Part shown: positions 50,151-59,297 of the stretch, piece by piece
Numbering within the stretch: the first letter of the stretch is position 1
How the letters are laid out: each line of letters begins with the position of its first letter
NCBI GenBank assembly: GCA_947493995.1
Contig: CANLTJ010000003.1
Location: 217,298 to 281,297 of the forward strand
Direction: 5' to 3'
Source: an uncultured Arachnia sp.
GTDB taxonomy: Bacteria > Actinomycetota > Actinomycetes > Propionibacteriales > Propionibacteriaceae
Length of the DNA: 64,000 bases
Translations under genes and position numbers: made by a program
Notes under the pieces: generated by a model
The model's database searches: none
What the model was told of the DNA's origin: nothing
Seen by the model: the letters and a program-made list of their open reading frames with translations, nothing else

Positions 50151-53100
50151 GTGCCCAGTTCAATTCGCGACCACCTGAACAGCAGAGTCCTCGTCGCCGA
50201 CGGTGCGATGGGCACGATGCTGCAGAGTTTCGGTGACCTCGACGTCGAAACCGATTTCCAGAGTCTTGAAGGCTGCAACGAGGTCCTGAACGTCACGAGG
50301 CCGGACATCGTGGCGGCCGTGCATCGCGCCTACTTCGAGGCGGGGGCGGACTGCGTCGAGACCAATTCATTCGGCACCAACCTCGCCGCTCTGCGCGAGT
50401 ACGACATCGAGGACCGACTGGAGGAACTGGCGGTGGCTGCCGCACGCATCGCCCGCGAAGTGGCCGACGACTTCTCCACCCCCGAGAAGCCTCGCTTCGT
50501 CCTCGGATCGGTGGGGCCCGGCACCAAACTTCCGAGCCTCGGCCACGTCCGGTTCGCCGACATTCGCGACGCCTACCAGCTCCAGATCGAGGCCATGGCA
50601 TCCGGCGGGATCGACGCAGTGCAGATCGAGACGAGTCAGGACCTGCTGCAGGCCAAGGCCGCCGTTATCGCGGCGAAACGTGCCCGCGCCAAGCTGGGCA
50701 TCGATCTGCCGATCTTCGTCAACGTCACCGTCGAGACCACGGGCACCATGCTGCTGGGTTCCGAGATCGGCGCCGCCCTGACCACGCTGGAAGCACTCGA
50801 TATCGACGTCATCGGTTTGAACTGCGCCACCGGCCCCGCCGAGATGAGCGAACACCTGCGTCACCTGGCCCGGCGCGCCGATATCGCCACGGGTGCGATG
50901 CCCAACGCCGGCCTGCCTGAGCTGACCGCCGACGGTGCTCGGTATCCCCTGGAACCCGAGGGCCTCGCCGACGCGTTGGGCGACTACCTCCGCGACTACT
51001 CCCTCGCCGTCATCGGCGGCTGCTGCGGCACCACTCCTGAGCACATCAAGCTGTTGGCTGAGCGGTTCTCCGGTGTGCCCGTGGTACCCCGTGACGCCTC
51101 GGACGACAACTCCGCCGCCAGCCTCTACATCGAGGTGCCGTTCGCCCAGGACGCCAGCTACCTCAACATTGGGGAGCGCACCAACGCCAACGGATCCAAG
51201 GCGTTCCGGGAGCACATGCTGAACGAGAACTGGGACGAGTGCGTCGAGATCGCCAAGAGTCAGGCACGCGACGGCGCCCACGTCCTGGATCTCTGCATCG
51301 ACTATGTGGGGCGTGACGGCGTGGCGGACATGGATGTGCTTGCCGCCCGGCTCGCCACCTCCGTCACGCTACCCGTGGTGCTCGACTCCACAGAACCCCC
51401 GGTCATCCAGGCCGGCTTGGAGCGCCTCGCCGGACGCTCCATCATCAACTCCGTCAACTATGAGGATGGAGACGGGCCGGAATCCCGCTTCGGCCGGGTC
51501 ATGCCAATGGTGCAGGAGCACGGCGCGGCCGTCGTCGCCCTGACCATCGACGAGGAGGGGCAGGCCCGCACCGCCGAATGGAAGGTGCGCGTCGCTTCCC
51601 GCCTCATCGAGGACCTCACCGGGAACTGGGGCATGGACATCGGCGACATCCTCGTCGACTGTCTCACGTTCCCCATCGCCACCGGCCAGGAGGAGACCCG
51701 TCGCGACGGCATTGAGACCATTGACGCCATCCGCGAGCTGAAGAAGCGGTACCCGGGAGTACGCACCACGCTGGGCGTCAGCAACGTGTCCTTCGGCCTC
51801 AACCCGGCTGCACGGATGGTGCTGAACTCGGTGTTCCTCGCCGAATGTGTGAAGGCCGGACTCGATTCCGCCATCGTCCACAGCGCGAAAATCATCCCCA
51901 TGGACCGGATCCCCGACGAGCAGCGGGAGGTGGCGCTCGACCTCGTCTACGACCGACGCAGTGACGGCTACGATCCGCTGACCAAGTTCCTCGACCTCTT
52001 CGAGGGTGTCACCGCAGCCTCCGTTCGCGCCTCCCGTGCCGCCGAACTCGCCGCCCTGCCGCTGGATGAGAGGCTGCAGCGTCGCATCATCGACGGCGAG
52101 GGCAAGGGTCTGGGCGTTGACCTCGACGAGGCCCTCACACACAAGCCCGCACTGGAGATCATCAACGAGGACCTGCTGGCCGGCATGAAGGTGGTCGGTG
52201 AACTCTTCGGATCCGGCCAGATGCAGCTGCCCTTCGTCCTGCAGTCCGCCGAGGTCATGAAGACCGCAGTGGCGCACCTCGAGCCGCACATGGAGAAGGC
52301 TGACTCAGGAGGCAAGGGAACCCTCGTGCTGGCCACCGTGCGCGGCGACGTGCACGACATCGGCAAGAACCTCGTTGACATCATCGTCAGCAACAACGGC
52401 TACACCGTGGTCAATATCGGCATCAAGCAGCCCATCAACGCCATCATCGAGGCCGCGGAGTCCTCCGGCGCCGACGCCATCGGAATGTCCGGGTTGCTCG
52501 TGAAGTCCACCATTGTCATGAAGGACAACCTGGCCGAGATCAACAGGCTCGGGCTCGCCGAGAAGTACCCGGTGCTGTTGGGTGGGGCAGCCCTGACGCG
52601 GGCCTTCGTCGAGCACGATCTGGGAGACATGTTCGAGGGCGAGGTGCGCTACGCCCGCGACGCCTTCGACGGGCTCGCGCTGATGGATGCCGTCATGGCC
52701 GTCAAACGAGGTGTTCCGGGCGCGGCACTGCCCGCGATCAAGCCCAAGCGGGTGTACAAGAAGACGGTCGAAACGATCGAGGAGCCCGAACTGGGCGTCC
52801 GCTCCGATGTTGCCCGCCGCATCGATGTGCCCGCCCCGCCCTTCTGGGGATCGCGTGTGGTCAAGGGCATCTCGCTCGCCGAGGTCTCCGAGTGGCTGGA
52901 CCACCGCGCCACCTTCATGGGTCAGTGGGGTCTGCGCGGCGTCCGTGGCGGCGTCAGCTACGAGGAACTCGTCGAGACCGAGGCGCTGCCCCGGCTGCGG
53001 ATGTGGATGGACCGCATCAAAACGGAGGGGCTGGGCAACTTCGCTGTCGTTCACGGCTACTGGCCGGTCCACAGCGAGAACGAGACCCTCATCGTCGGAG

Positions 53101-53630
53101 ACCCCGACGATCCGTCGCGGGAGGTGACCCGCTTCACGTTCCCGCGCCAGCGTCGCGGCAAGAAGTTGTGCCTGGCTGACTTCTTCCGCGACAAGGAGGA
53201 GGCTGCCGAGCTCGGGCCGGATGTGCTCGGCATGCAGCTGGTCACGATGGGCCCCGACGTGGCCAGAGCCGCCAACAAGCTCTTCGAGGCCAACTCCTAT
53301 CGTGACTACATGGAGCTGCACGGACTGTCCGTGCAGCTCACGGAGGCGCTCGCCGAGTTCTGGCACCACCGCACCCGGGTGGATCTGGGCTTGGTGGCTG
53401 AGGACGGCGCCAAGGAGGAGGCCATCCGGGACCAGGCATACCGCGGCTCCCGCTACTCCTTCGGATACCCCGCCTGCCCGGACCTGGAGGACCGGATCAA
53501 GTTGGTTGAGCTGCTGAAGCCGGAGCGCATCGGGGTGGAGCTGAGCGAGGAGCTCCAGCTGCATCCCGAGCAGTCCACCGATGCGATCGTCGTCCACCAC
53601 CCAGAAGCCAAGTACTTCAGCGCGAAGTGA
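50151..53630 (+). CDS. metH: Cobalamin-dependent methionine synthase
   Basis: MetH methylates homocysteine to methionine using methyl-tetrahydrofolate and B12. The protein of about 1,159 residues has the homocysteine-binding domain (VADGAMGTMLQ, zinc Cys pair in IGGCCGTTPEHI), the pterin domain (NIGERTNANGSKAF), the cap domain, the B12 domain with VHDIGKN (His is the cobalt ligand), and the activation domain ending RYSFGYPACPDLEDR. GTG 50151 is chosen for the -10 box 13 bases upstream; GTG 50142 is alternative. B12-biosynthesis genes follow 7 kb downstream. Confidence 0.95.
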   Translation: MPSSIRDHLNSRVLVADGAMGTMLQSFGDLDVETDFQSLEGCNEVLNVTRPDIVAAVHRAYFEAGADCVETNSFGTNLAALREYDIEDRLEELAVAAARIAREVADDFSTPEKPRFVLGSVGPGTKLPSLGHVRFADIRDAYQLQIEAMASGGIDAVQIETSQDLLQAKAAVIAAKRARAKLGIDLPIFVNVTVETTGTMLLGSEIGAALTTLEALDIDVIGLNCATGPAEMSEHLRHLARRADIATGAMPNAGLPELTADGARYPLEPEGLADALGDYLRDYSLAVIGGCCGTTPEHIKLLAERFSGVPVVPRDASDDNSAASLYIEVPFAQDASYLNIGERTNANGSKAFREHMLNENWDECVEIAKSQARDGAHVLDLCIDYVGRDGVADMDVLAARLATSVTLPVVLDSTEPPVIQAGLERLAGRSIINSVNYEDGDGPESRFGRVMPMVQEHGAAVVALTIDEEGQARTAEWKVRVASRLIEDLTGNWGMDIGDILVDCLTFPIATGQEETRRDGIETIDAIRELKKRYPGVRTTLGVSNVSFGLNPAARMVLNSVFLAECVKAGLDSAIVHSAKIIPMDRIPDEQREVALDLVYDRRSDGYDPLTKFLDLFEGVTAASVRASRAAELAALPLDERLQRRIIDGEGKGLGVDLDEALTHKPALEIINEDLLAGMKVVGELFGSGQMQLPFVLQSAEVMKTAVAHLEPHMEKADSGGKGTLVLATVRGDVHDIGKNLVDIIVSNNGYTVVNIGIKQPINAIIEAAESSGADAIGMSGLLVKSTIVMKDNLAEINRLGLAEKYPVLLGGAALTRAFVEHDLGDMFEGEVRYARDAFDGLALMDAVMAVKRGVPGAALPAIKPKRVYKKTVETIEEPELGVRSDVARRIDVPAPPFWGSRVVKGISLAEVSEWLDHRATFMGQWGLRGVRGGVSYEELVETEALPRLRMWMDRIKTEGLGNFAVVHGYWPVHSENETLIVGDPDDPSREVTRFTFPRQRRGKKLCLADFFRDKEEAAELGPDVLGMQLVTMGPDVARAANKLFEANSYRDYMELHGLSVQLTEALAEFWHHRTRVDLGLVAEDGAKEEAIRDQAYRGSRYSFGYPACPDLEDRIKLVELLKPERIGVELSEELQLHPEQSTDAIVVHHPEAKYFSAK

Positions 53631-53678
53631 ATCCCACGACAGTTCTCTCAACGCAATGAGCCCGGAGGGCACCATTTC

Positions 53679-54590
53679 ATGACCAACTTTTCAGGCGTAC
53701 GTCGCGGTCCCCTTGAGGCGGGGGAGCGTGTCACGGTCACGGACTCCAAGGGGCGACGCAAGTCCCTGCTGCTCAAGGAGGGTGCCACATGGCACACCAC
53801 CAAGGGAGGCATCAGCCACGACGACTTGATCGGAGGCCCCGAGGGCGTCACCATCACGTCGGTCGGAGGGATGCAATACCTGGTGTTGCGGCCCCTGCTC
53901 AGTGAGTACATGGTGGCCATGCCGCGTGAGGCCGCGGTCATCTACCCCAAGGACGCGGCCCAGATCCTGATGTGGGCCGACATCTTCCCCGGCGCCCGCG
54001 TGCTGGAAGCGGGTGTGGGCTCGGGTGCTCTGACGTTGGCGTTGCTGCGAGCCATTGGCCCGGATGGACAGCTCCACTCCTACGAACGACGGGAGCAGTT
54101 CGCCGAGGTGGCCCGCAAGAATGTCGAATTCTTCATCGACGGCGAACATCCCGCATGGCAGCTGACTGTGGGAGACCTCGTCGAGGAGATCACAGACGAC
54201 CGCCTCGACAGGGTGATCCTGGACATGCTTGCACCGTGGGAGTGCATTGAGGCGGTAGGGGAGCGGCTGGAACCGGGCGGCGTCGTGTGCTGCTACGTGG
54301 CCACCGCAACCCAGCTCGGCCGGGTCACCGATACCTTGCGCGCCCACGGTGGTTTCACCGAACCCCGCGCCACCGAGACGACGGTCCGCGACTGGCACGC
54401 GGAAGGATTGGCCATCCGTCCCGGCCACGGCACCAGCGCTCATACAGGGTTCCTCGTCATCTCCCGACGCCTCGCGCCAGGAGTGTCCGCCCCGATGCGC
54501 AAGCGTCGTCCGGCTCCCGGAGCCTACGGACCCGACTACAGCGGACCTCGTCCCGCCAACATTCCAGGAGTCGCTCCCGGACAGAGTTGA
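53679..54590 (+). CDS. trmI: tRNA (adenine-58-N1)-methyltransferase TrmI
   Basis: TrmI methylates A58 in the T-loop of tRNA. The 303-residue protein has an N-terminal beta domain (GPLEAGERVTVTDSKGRR), MPREAAVIYPKDAAQILMW, and the AdoMet motif VLEAGVGSGALTLALL, then DRVILDMLAPWE. The last about 35 residues are Pro/Arg-rich. GGAGGG lies about ten bases ahead of the ATG. In many Actinomycetota this gene stands just before the proteasome genes; none are found here. Confidence 0.92.
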   Translation: MTNFSGVRRGPLEAGERVTVTDSKGRRKSLLLKEGATWHTTKGGISHDDLIGGPEGVTITSVGGMQYLVLRPLLSEYMVAMPREAAVIYPKDAAQILMWADIFPGARVLEAGVGSGALTLALLRAIGPDGQLHSYERREQFAEVARKNVEFFIDGEHPAWQLTVGDLVEEITDDRLDRVILDMLAPWECIEAVGERLEPGGVVCCYVATATQLGRVTDTLRAHGGFTEPRATETTVRDWHAEGLAIRPGHGTSAHTGFLVISRRLAPGVSAPMRKRRPAPGAYGPDYSGPRPANIPGVAPGQS

Positions 54591-54602
54591 ACTGAGGATT
54601 GC

Positions 54603-54800
54603 TCAGGATCCGAGCGGGGGTCTGCTCTGCGGATGCTGGGCCCCCGGACCCCGGTAGGGCTCATCCATCGAGTTGTACTTGCCGGGCTGGTAGGTTTCAT
54701 ACCGGTCGGCGCCCCTGCGGCGCACGAGGACAACCACGGCACCCACCGCCAGCACGATGGCGACGGCGACGACAATCGAGATCCACAACGTCGTGTCCAT
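54603..54800 (-). CDS. Small single-span membrane protein
   Basis: A 65-residue protein with one N-terminal hydrophobic helix (LWISIVVAVAIVLAVGAVVVLV) followed by RRRGADRYETY and a Pro/Gly/Gln-rich hydrophilic tail. The positive-inside rule puts the tail in the cytoplasm. Function unknown. The ATG at 54800 has TATCCT 12 bases ahead. It converges with trmI (12 bases between stops). Confidence 0.55.
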   Translation of the reverse strand: MDTTLWISIVVAVAIVLAVGAVVVLVRRRGADRYETYQPGKYNSMDEPYRGPGAQHPQSRPPLGS

Positions 54801-54835
54801 GATCACAGGATAGTCCACGAGCTGTCACACGGGCT

Positions 54836-55051
54836 CTATCGCCTGGGGTTGCGGATCCTGTACGCCACGCCACCGAGCACGAAGAGTGCGACGACCACGA
54901 AGAGCCCCCACAGCCAGTCAAGATCGGTGCCACCGGCCGTCACCTCTCCGGCGACCGCGCACGACGACGTCGCGAGCACCAACAAGGTGCTGAGCATCAC
55001 AGCTGCCCAACGTACTGACACCCTTTCAGCGTACCGCGGGCCCGCCCTCAT
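54836..55051 (-). CDS. Small secreted or lipid-anchored membrane protein
   Basis: A 71-residue protein with a basic N-terminus, a signal-like helix ending LVLATSSCAVAG (possible lipobox SSC), a short loop and a second hydrophobic helix (LWGLFVVVALFVLGGVAYRI) with a basic end. ATG 55051 overlaps the stop of the DUF3054 gene as ATGA; GTG 55021 is an alternative. No homologue recognised. The dual hydrophobic pattern makes real coding likely but not certain. Confidence 0.5.
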   Translation of the reverse strand: MRAGPRYAERVSVRWAAVMLSTLLVLATSSCAVAGEVTAGGTDLDWLWGLFVVVALFVLGGVAYRIRNPRR

Positions 55052-55413
55052 GTGGTGGAGCCGGTGCGAGCCCGGACACCTCGAGCCACGAGCCGCCAGC
55101 CGAAGAAGGCGGAGAACAGGATGGCGGTGGCGACCAGCACGAACGCAGGCTCGGCGGTGTCACCCGCGGCGATGCGCAATCCCATGCCAGCGAGCACGGT
55201 GACCAGCCAGATCACCAGCGCTGACCGTGGGCCGTAGCCGCTGTCCTCCAGCAGGCTGACAACAATCCAGCCGGCAGCGCAGGCCACGAAAAAGGGCCAA
55301 CCCGTCTGTGCGATGCCGAACAGCGACAACCCCTCGGAGTGACTCGCTCGTCCAACGACGGCGAAACCTATGACCAGGATGAGGTCGATGATGGCGGGCA
55401 GGATTCGGACCAT
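55048..55413 (-). CDS. DUF3054 membrane protein
   Basis: A 121-residue protein with four hydrophobic helices: IIDLILVIGFAVVGRASHSE, FFVACAAGWIVVSLL, ALVIWLVTVLAGMGLRI and FVLVATAILFSAFFGW. The FAVVGRASH and GW segments fit DUF3054. Function unknown. ATG 55413 has TACTCT exactly 13 bases ahead on the minus strand. Divergent from tyrA. Confidence 0.78.
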   Translation of the reverse strand: MVRILPAIIDLILVIGFAVVGRASHSEGLSLFGIAQTGWPFFVACAAGWIVVSLLEDSGYGPRSALVIWLVTVLAGMGLRIAAGDTAEPAFVLVATAILFSAFFGWRLVARGVRARTGSTT

Positions 55414-55420
55414 GGCGGCT

Positions 55421-55426
55421 AGAGTA
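55421..55426 (-). promoter_or_regulatory. Leaderless-type -10 element for the DUF3054 gene
   Basis: TACTCT on the minus strand begins 13 bases before the ATG at 55413. Confidence 0.4.
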
Positions 55427-55500
55427 TCGGCCCGGAGCGCAGGCACTAGGATCAGCCCGAGCAACAGTCCCGCACCGAATATGAAAGTTGAGAGGCGCCA

Positions 55501-56577
55501 GTGGTCGAAGAACCCGAGACTCCCGGTCCCGTCCTCGTGATCGGTGCAGGTCTGGTGGGCTCCTCCCTGGGCATGGCATTGAGCCGCGCGGGCGTCGACG
55601 TCATCCTGGAGGATCTCCGCACCTCGCACGCCCTGGTGGCCGCCAGCCTTGGAGCGGGGAGGATGGCAAGCCTCGGCCCGGAGGATGTGGCGGTGGTCGT
55701 CGTGGCCACTCCACCGGCAAGCATTGCCCAGGTGGTGTGCGCCGCTCTGGAGCGGTTCCCATCCGCCTTGGTCACTGATGTCGGGTCGGTCAAGAGTCCG
55801 ATCGCCGACACGGTCGCTGACCGGAGCCCCCACTTCGCCCGCTACGTTCCATCGCATCCGATGGCAGGTTCCCAGTTCACGGGCCCGATGACCGCCAACG
55901 CCGATCTGTTTCGCGACCGCACGTGGGTGATCACCCCGTCGGCCGGCAACACCGAGAGCTCACTGGAGACCGTTCGTGGCCTCGCCCGCCTGACCGGCGC
56001 AACGGTGGTGGAATTGGACGCCGAACTCCACGACGAGGCGGTGGCGCAAGTCAGCCATGTGCCGCACCTGATGAGCATCCTGACCGCCAGCCATCTGCGC
56101 GGGGTTCCCGGGGAGAATCTGCGCCTGGCCGGGCAGGGGATCCGCGACGTCACCCGCATCGCCGGCTCGGACCCCGGACTGTGGCGTCAAATTCTCAGCA
56201 CGAACGCCGTCGCCGTCCGTGAGGAGCTGCGAGAGGTCGCAGATGATCTGGCGTACCTCATCGGGGTTCTGGACCAGCCCGACGAGCTGGAGGCTTTCCT
56301 CCGTCTCGGCCAGCACGGTGCGCGGGCACTCGGCGGCAAGCACGGGCAGGAGCCCAAGGACGTCGTCATCGTCACCGTCGAGATCCCGGATGAGCCGCGT
56401 GCCCTGGGTGGGCTCTTCGGGGACGTCGGTGACTTCGGGTTCAACGTGGAGGACTTCGATCTCACGCACGACGCCGTCCGCGAGGTGGGGTATCTGTCGA
56501 TCTCGGTGGAGCGTCCCCAGGCCGAACAATTGCGTGCCAACCTCGTCGGACGGGGTTGGAAGGCGTGGTCGCAGTGA
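55501..56577 (+). CDS. tyrA: Prephenate dehydrogenase with ACT domain
   Basis: TyrA oxidatively decarboxylates prephenate to 4-hydroxyphenylpyruvate for tyrosine synthesis, downstream of the chorismate made by the aro genes in this window. The 358-residue protein has a Rossmann fold VLVIGAGLVGSSLGMAL at about 11-27, the substrate region VPSHPMAGSQFTGP, and a C-terminal ACT domain (about 290-358, VIVTVEIPDEPRALGGLF) that probably gives tyrosine feedback. GTG 55501 has GAGAGG six bases upstream. cmk follows after 49 bases. Confidence 0.92.
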   Translation: MVEEPETPGPVLVIGAGLVGSSLGMALSRAGVDVILEDLRTSHALVAASLGAGRMASLGPEDVAVVVVATPPASIAQVVCAALERFPSALVTDVGSVKSPIADTVADRSPHFARYVPSHPMAGSQFTGPMTANADLFRDRTWVITPSAGNTESSLETVRGLARLTGATVVELDAELHDEAVAQVSHVPHLMSILTASHLRGVPGENLRLAGQGIRDVTRIAGSDPGLWRQILSTNAVAVREELREVADDLAYLIGVLDQPDELEAFLRLGQHGARALGGKHGQEPKDVVIVTVEIPDEPRALGGLFGDVGDFGFNVEDFDLTHDAVREVGYLSISVERPQAEQLRANLVGRGWKAWSQ

Positions 56578-56626
56578 CACTCATGTGTGGAGCGCGACAG
56601 ATCACAGGACGACGGAGGAGAGCGCA

Positions 56627-57301
56627 GTGAGCCAGTCGTTGGTCATCGCCATTGATGGGCCGAGCGGGTCGGGGAAGTCAACCACGGCCCGGATGCTGGC
56701 CGGAGAGCTGCACCTGGCCTACCTGGACACCGGTGCCATGTACCGTGCTGTCGCCTGGGAGTATCTGCGCACGGGCGGCGTGGCGGATGACACCGAGGCG
56801 GTTGTGCAGCTCACGCGCGATGCGGACATTCGCATCTCCACCCATCCCGATGCGCCTCTGGTGAGGATCAACGGCCAGGACGTCACGTCGGCGATTCGGG
56901 AACCCCAGGTCTCGGCCTCGGTGTCGCTCGTCGCCACGAACACCGATGTCCGCCGCATCCTCACCAAGAGAATGCGCGAGACCATCGCGGCGCACAACCA
57001 CCGGATCGTGGTGGAGGGGCGTGACATCACCACCGTGGTCGCGCCGGACGCGGACGTGCGCATTCTGCTGGTGGCGGACCCGGCCGCGCGGGTGGCCCGC
57101 CGCGCCGCCGAACTGGGGGAGCAGGTGGATCCGGGATCCGTCACTGACCAGGTCATCCGACGCGATCGCGACGATTCCACGGTCTCCAATTTCACCGACG
57201 CCACCGAGGGCGTGGTGGTGATCGACTCCACTTTCCAGCCGCCAGCCCAGGTGGTGGAGCAGATTCTGCGCCTCGTCGAGACGCTGCCCGGGAACCCGTG
57301 A
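56627..57301 (+). CDS. cmk: Cytidylate kinase
   Basis: Cmk phosphorylates CMP and dCMP. The 224-residue protein has the P-loop AIDGPSGSGKSTTARML at about 8-24, LDTGAMYRAVAW, VVEGRDITTVV and RRDRDDSTV. GTG 56627 has GGAGGAG about six bases upstream. The GTPase gene der, which normally follows cmk in Actinomycetota, is absent here. Confidence 0.94.
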   Translation: MSQSLVIAIDGPSGSGKSTTARMLAGELHLAYLDTGAMYRAVAWEYLRTGGVADDTEAVVQLTRDADIRISTHPDAPLVRINGQDVTSAIREPQVSASVSLVATNTDVRRILTKRMRETIAAHNHRIVVEGRDITTVVAPDADVRILLVADPAARVARRAAELGEQVDPGSVTDQVIRRDRDDSTVSNFTDATEGVVVIDSTFQPPAQVVEQILRLVETLPGNP

Positions 57302-57345
57302 CCGCCTTCGCGGAGGGGCAGTGACGGATGTGGCACGCTGTGGAC

Positions 57346-57675
57346 ATGGCTGAGTTGGATGTGCTGGTGTTCTACGTCCCGGTGGCAGACACCGATGGAG
57401 TGTTGTCTGCACTGTTCGCCGTCGGGGCCGGCAGGATCGGTGACTACGACGAGTGCGCCTTCGTGCTGGAAGGTCGCGGACAGTTCAGGCCTCTGGCCGG
57501 GGCCAACCCCACCCTCGGGCAGGTGGGGGAGCGGGAGTACGTGGAAGAGAACCGTGTGGAATTGACGTTTCCCCGACCACTCCGCTCGGCAGTGGTCCAT
57601 GCCCTCCGCGATGCCCATCCCTACGAGGAGCCGGCCTTCCACGTTCTAGAGAACGTGAATCCGCGGATCGAGTGA
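57346..57675 (+). CDS. NIF3/YqfO C-terminal-domain-like protein
   Basis: A 109-residue protein matching the small PII/CutA-like domain found inserted in NIF3/YqfO proteins (COG3323 type): VLVFYVPVADTDGVLSALF, then AGRIGDYDECAFVLEGRGQF, PLAGANPTLGQVG and AHPYEEPAFHV. It stands alone without the NIF3 metal-binding halves. Function unknown. ATG 57346 chosen; an ATG at 57328 is in frame. Confidence 0.75.
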   Translation: MAELDVLVFYVPVADTDGVLSALFAVGAGRIGDYDECAFVLEGRGQFRPLAGANPTLGQVGEREYVEENRVELTFPRPLRSAVVHALRDAHPYEEPAFHVLENVNPRIE

Positions 57676-57800
57676 GCACGCTGATTGCTGGGCGGTCAGA
57701 CCGTGAGGCAGGTATCGGGTCCGTGAACAATCCCGTTGGCAGTCCAACCGAAATGTTCGCGGAATGGCGCTCGACGGCTGGAGAAGCGTTGCATGGTTGG

Positions 57801-58535
57801 ATGGGGATCGTGATTCTGGTGCTGGGCGGGACTGCTGAAGGGCGCGCTCTCGCACAAGTGTTGGCGGATCGGGGGATGCTGGCGATGTTGTCGCTGGCCG
57901 GACGCACCCGTCAGCCGTTGACTGCTGGCCCTGTGCGAAGTGGTGGTTTCGGTGGAACCGAGGGGCTGGCCACCTACCTGCGCACGGAGGGAGTCACTGC
58001 GGTGGTGGATGCGACGCATCCCTTCGCTGAGTCCATCACCCACCACGCCGCGCAAGCCTGTGCACAGGTGGGGGTGCCCTTGCTGCGGTTGTCCCGGCCC
58101 GGATGGAGTGAGCACCCGTTCGCCAACGGTTGGCTATGGGTGGAGGACCATGCGCAGGCAGCCACAACAGCCAGTGATTTGATGGGGCCTGTGCTGCTGA
58201 GTGTGGGTCGGCAACACACGTTGGACTACGTGCCTCACTTGGAGAACCGCCATGTGGTGGCCCGCGTGGTGGAACCTCCGTCAGGCATCCTGCCGTCCCG
58301 ATGGGTGCTGTTGTGCTCCAAGGGTCCAGTCACGCTGGCGGGGGAGCGAAAACTCTTCAAGGAGCACGAGATCTCTGTACTGGTCACCAAGGATTCGGGT
58401 GGTGAGCTCACGGAGGCGAAGCTCCACGCTGCCGCCGAGCTCGGTGCCCATGTGGTGATGATTCGGCGACCCGCGATGCCGGAAGGCCTAACGCAAGTGT
58501 CCAACGCTGAGGACGCCCTGGCCTGGTTGGCGTGA
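57801..58535 (+). CDS. cobK: Precorrin-6A reductase
   Basis: CobK reduces precorrin-6A in the corrin ring pathway of vitamin B12. The 244-residue protein has LVLGGTAEGRALAQVLA at the N-terminus, VVDATHPFAESIT, VPLLRLSRPGW, LLSVGRQHTLDYV and LVTKDSGGELTEAKLHAA, all family motifs. ATG 57801 gives a typical N-terminus; GTG 57810 is also possible, and no ribosome-binding site is clear. The 125 bases upstream hold no riboswitch that I can recognise. It converges with cobA (15 bases apart). Confidence 0.9.
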   Translation: MGIVILVLGGTAEGRALAQVLADRGMLAMLSLAGRTRQPLTAGPVRSGGFGGTEGLATYLRTEGVTAVVDATHPFAESITHHAAQACAQVGVPLLRLSRPGWSEHPFANGWLWVEDHAQAATTASDLMGPVLLSVGRQHTLDYVPHLENRHVVARVVEPPSGILPSRWVLLCSKGPVTLAGERKLFKEHEISVLVTKDSGGELTEAKLHAAAELGAHVVMIRRPAMPEGLTQVSNAEDALAWLA

Positions 58536-58550
58536 GCCGGCTTCCGCCAG

Positions 58551-59297
58551 TCAACCGTGGAGCGCAAGGGAGGCGACCTCACCGATCACCACGACGGCCG
58601 GCGGCACGAATGAGTGCACCGCTGCTTCTTCCGCGACTTGTCCAAGGGTGGTGAAGACTGCGCTCTGGGCGGGGAGGGAGCCCTCGCTGACGATCATGGC
58701 GGGAGTCTCTGCAGCCAAGCCCGATTCGAGTAGCTGGGCCGAGGTCTGCGGCAGGTATTTCATTGCCATCAGCAGCACCAGCGTGGTGTTGCTCCGGGCG
58801 AGTGCAGACCAGTCCACTGTGCTGCGCGGATCATCGGGAGGGACATGGCCGGACACGACGGTGAAACCCTGCACCAGGGATCGGTGGGTCACTGGCACAC
58901 CGGCCAGCGCCGGAACTGCCACCGCTGATGTCAGTCCGGGAATCACCCGTACGGGAACACCGACGTCGGTGCAAGCCTGCCACTCCTCGGCACCACGTCC
59001 GAACACATAGGGATCTCCGCCCTTGAGGCGCACAACCTTGCGCCCGGCACGGGCATGCTCGATCAATAGTTCGTTGATGCGTTCCTGGGGCGTGTGGTGG
59101 CCATCGGGTATCTTGCCGACGTTGATGATCTCAGGGTTGTGGTGCAACTCATCCAGACATGAGACCGGGCCCAGCCTGTCATGGAGGATGACATCGGCCT
59201 GCTGCAGGGCACGCAGACCAGCAACAGTGATCAGTTCGGGATCGCCGGGGCCACCCCCCACGAGCACTACCTCGCCGGGAGTCAGAGTGACGGACAT
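58551..59297 (-). CDS. cobA: Uroporphyrinogen-III C-methyltransferase
   Basis: CobA (SUMT) adds two methyl groups to uroporphyrinogen III, giving precorrin-2, the branch point to B12 and sirohaem. The 248-residue protein has VVLVGGGPGDPELITVAGL, VVRLKGGDPYVFGRGAEE, VIPGLTSAVAVPALAGVPVTHR and the late family segments. There is no fused sirohaem or HemD domain. ATG 59297 has AGGAGG ahead and overlaps the cobC stop by 16 bases; it is the last gene of the minus-strand cob operon. Confidence 0.93.
   Translation of the reverse strand: MSVTLTPGEVVLVGGGPGDPELITVAGLRALQQADVILHDRLGPVSCLDELHHNPEIINVGKIPDGHHTPQERINELLIEHARAGRKVVRLKGGDPYVFGRGAEEWQACTDVGVPVRVIPGLTSAVAVPALAGVPVTHRSLVQGFTVVSGHVPPDDPRSTVDWSALARSNTTLVLLMAMKYLPQTSAQLLESGLAAETPAMIVSEGSLPAQSAVFTTLGQVAEEAAVHSFVPPAVVVIGEVASLALHG

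Noticed and set aside
52305..53675. A 456-codon antisense frame within metH
   Set aside because: Shadow of metH; no family motif and no ribosome-binding site.
57676..57800. Cobalamin riboswitch before cobK
   Set aside because: The GCCACTG and AGCCAGG blocks of the aptamer are not there on either strand.
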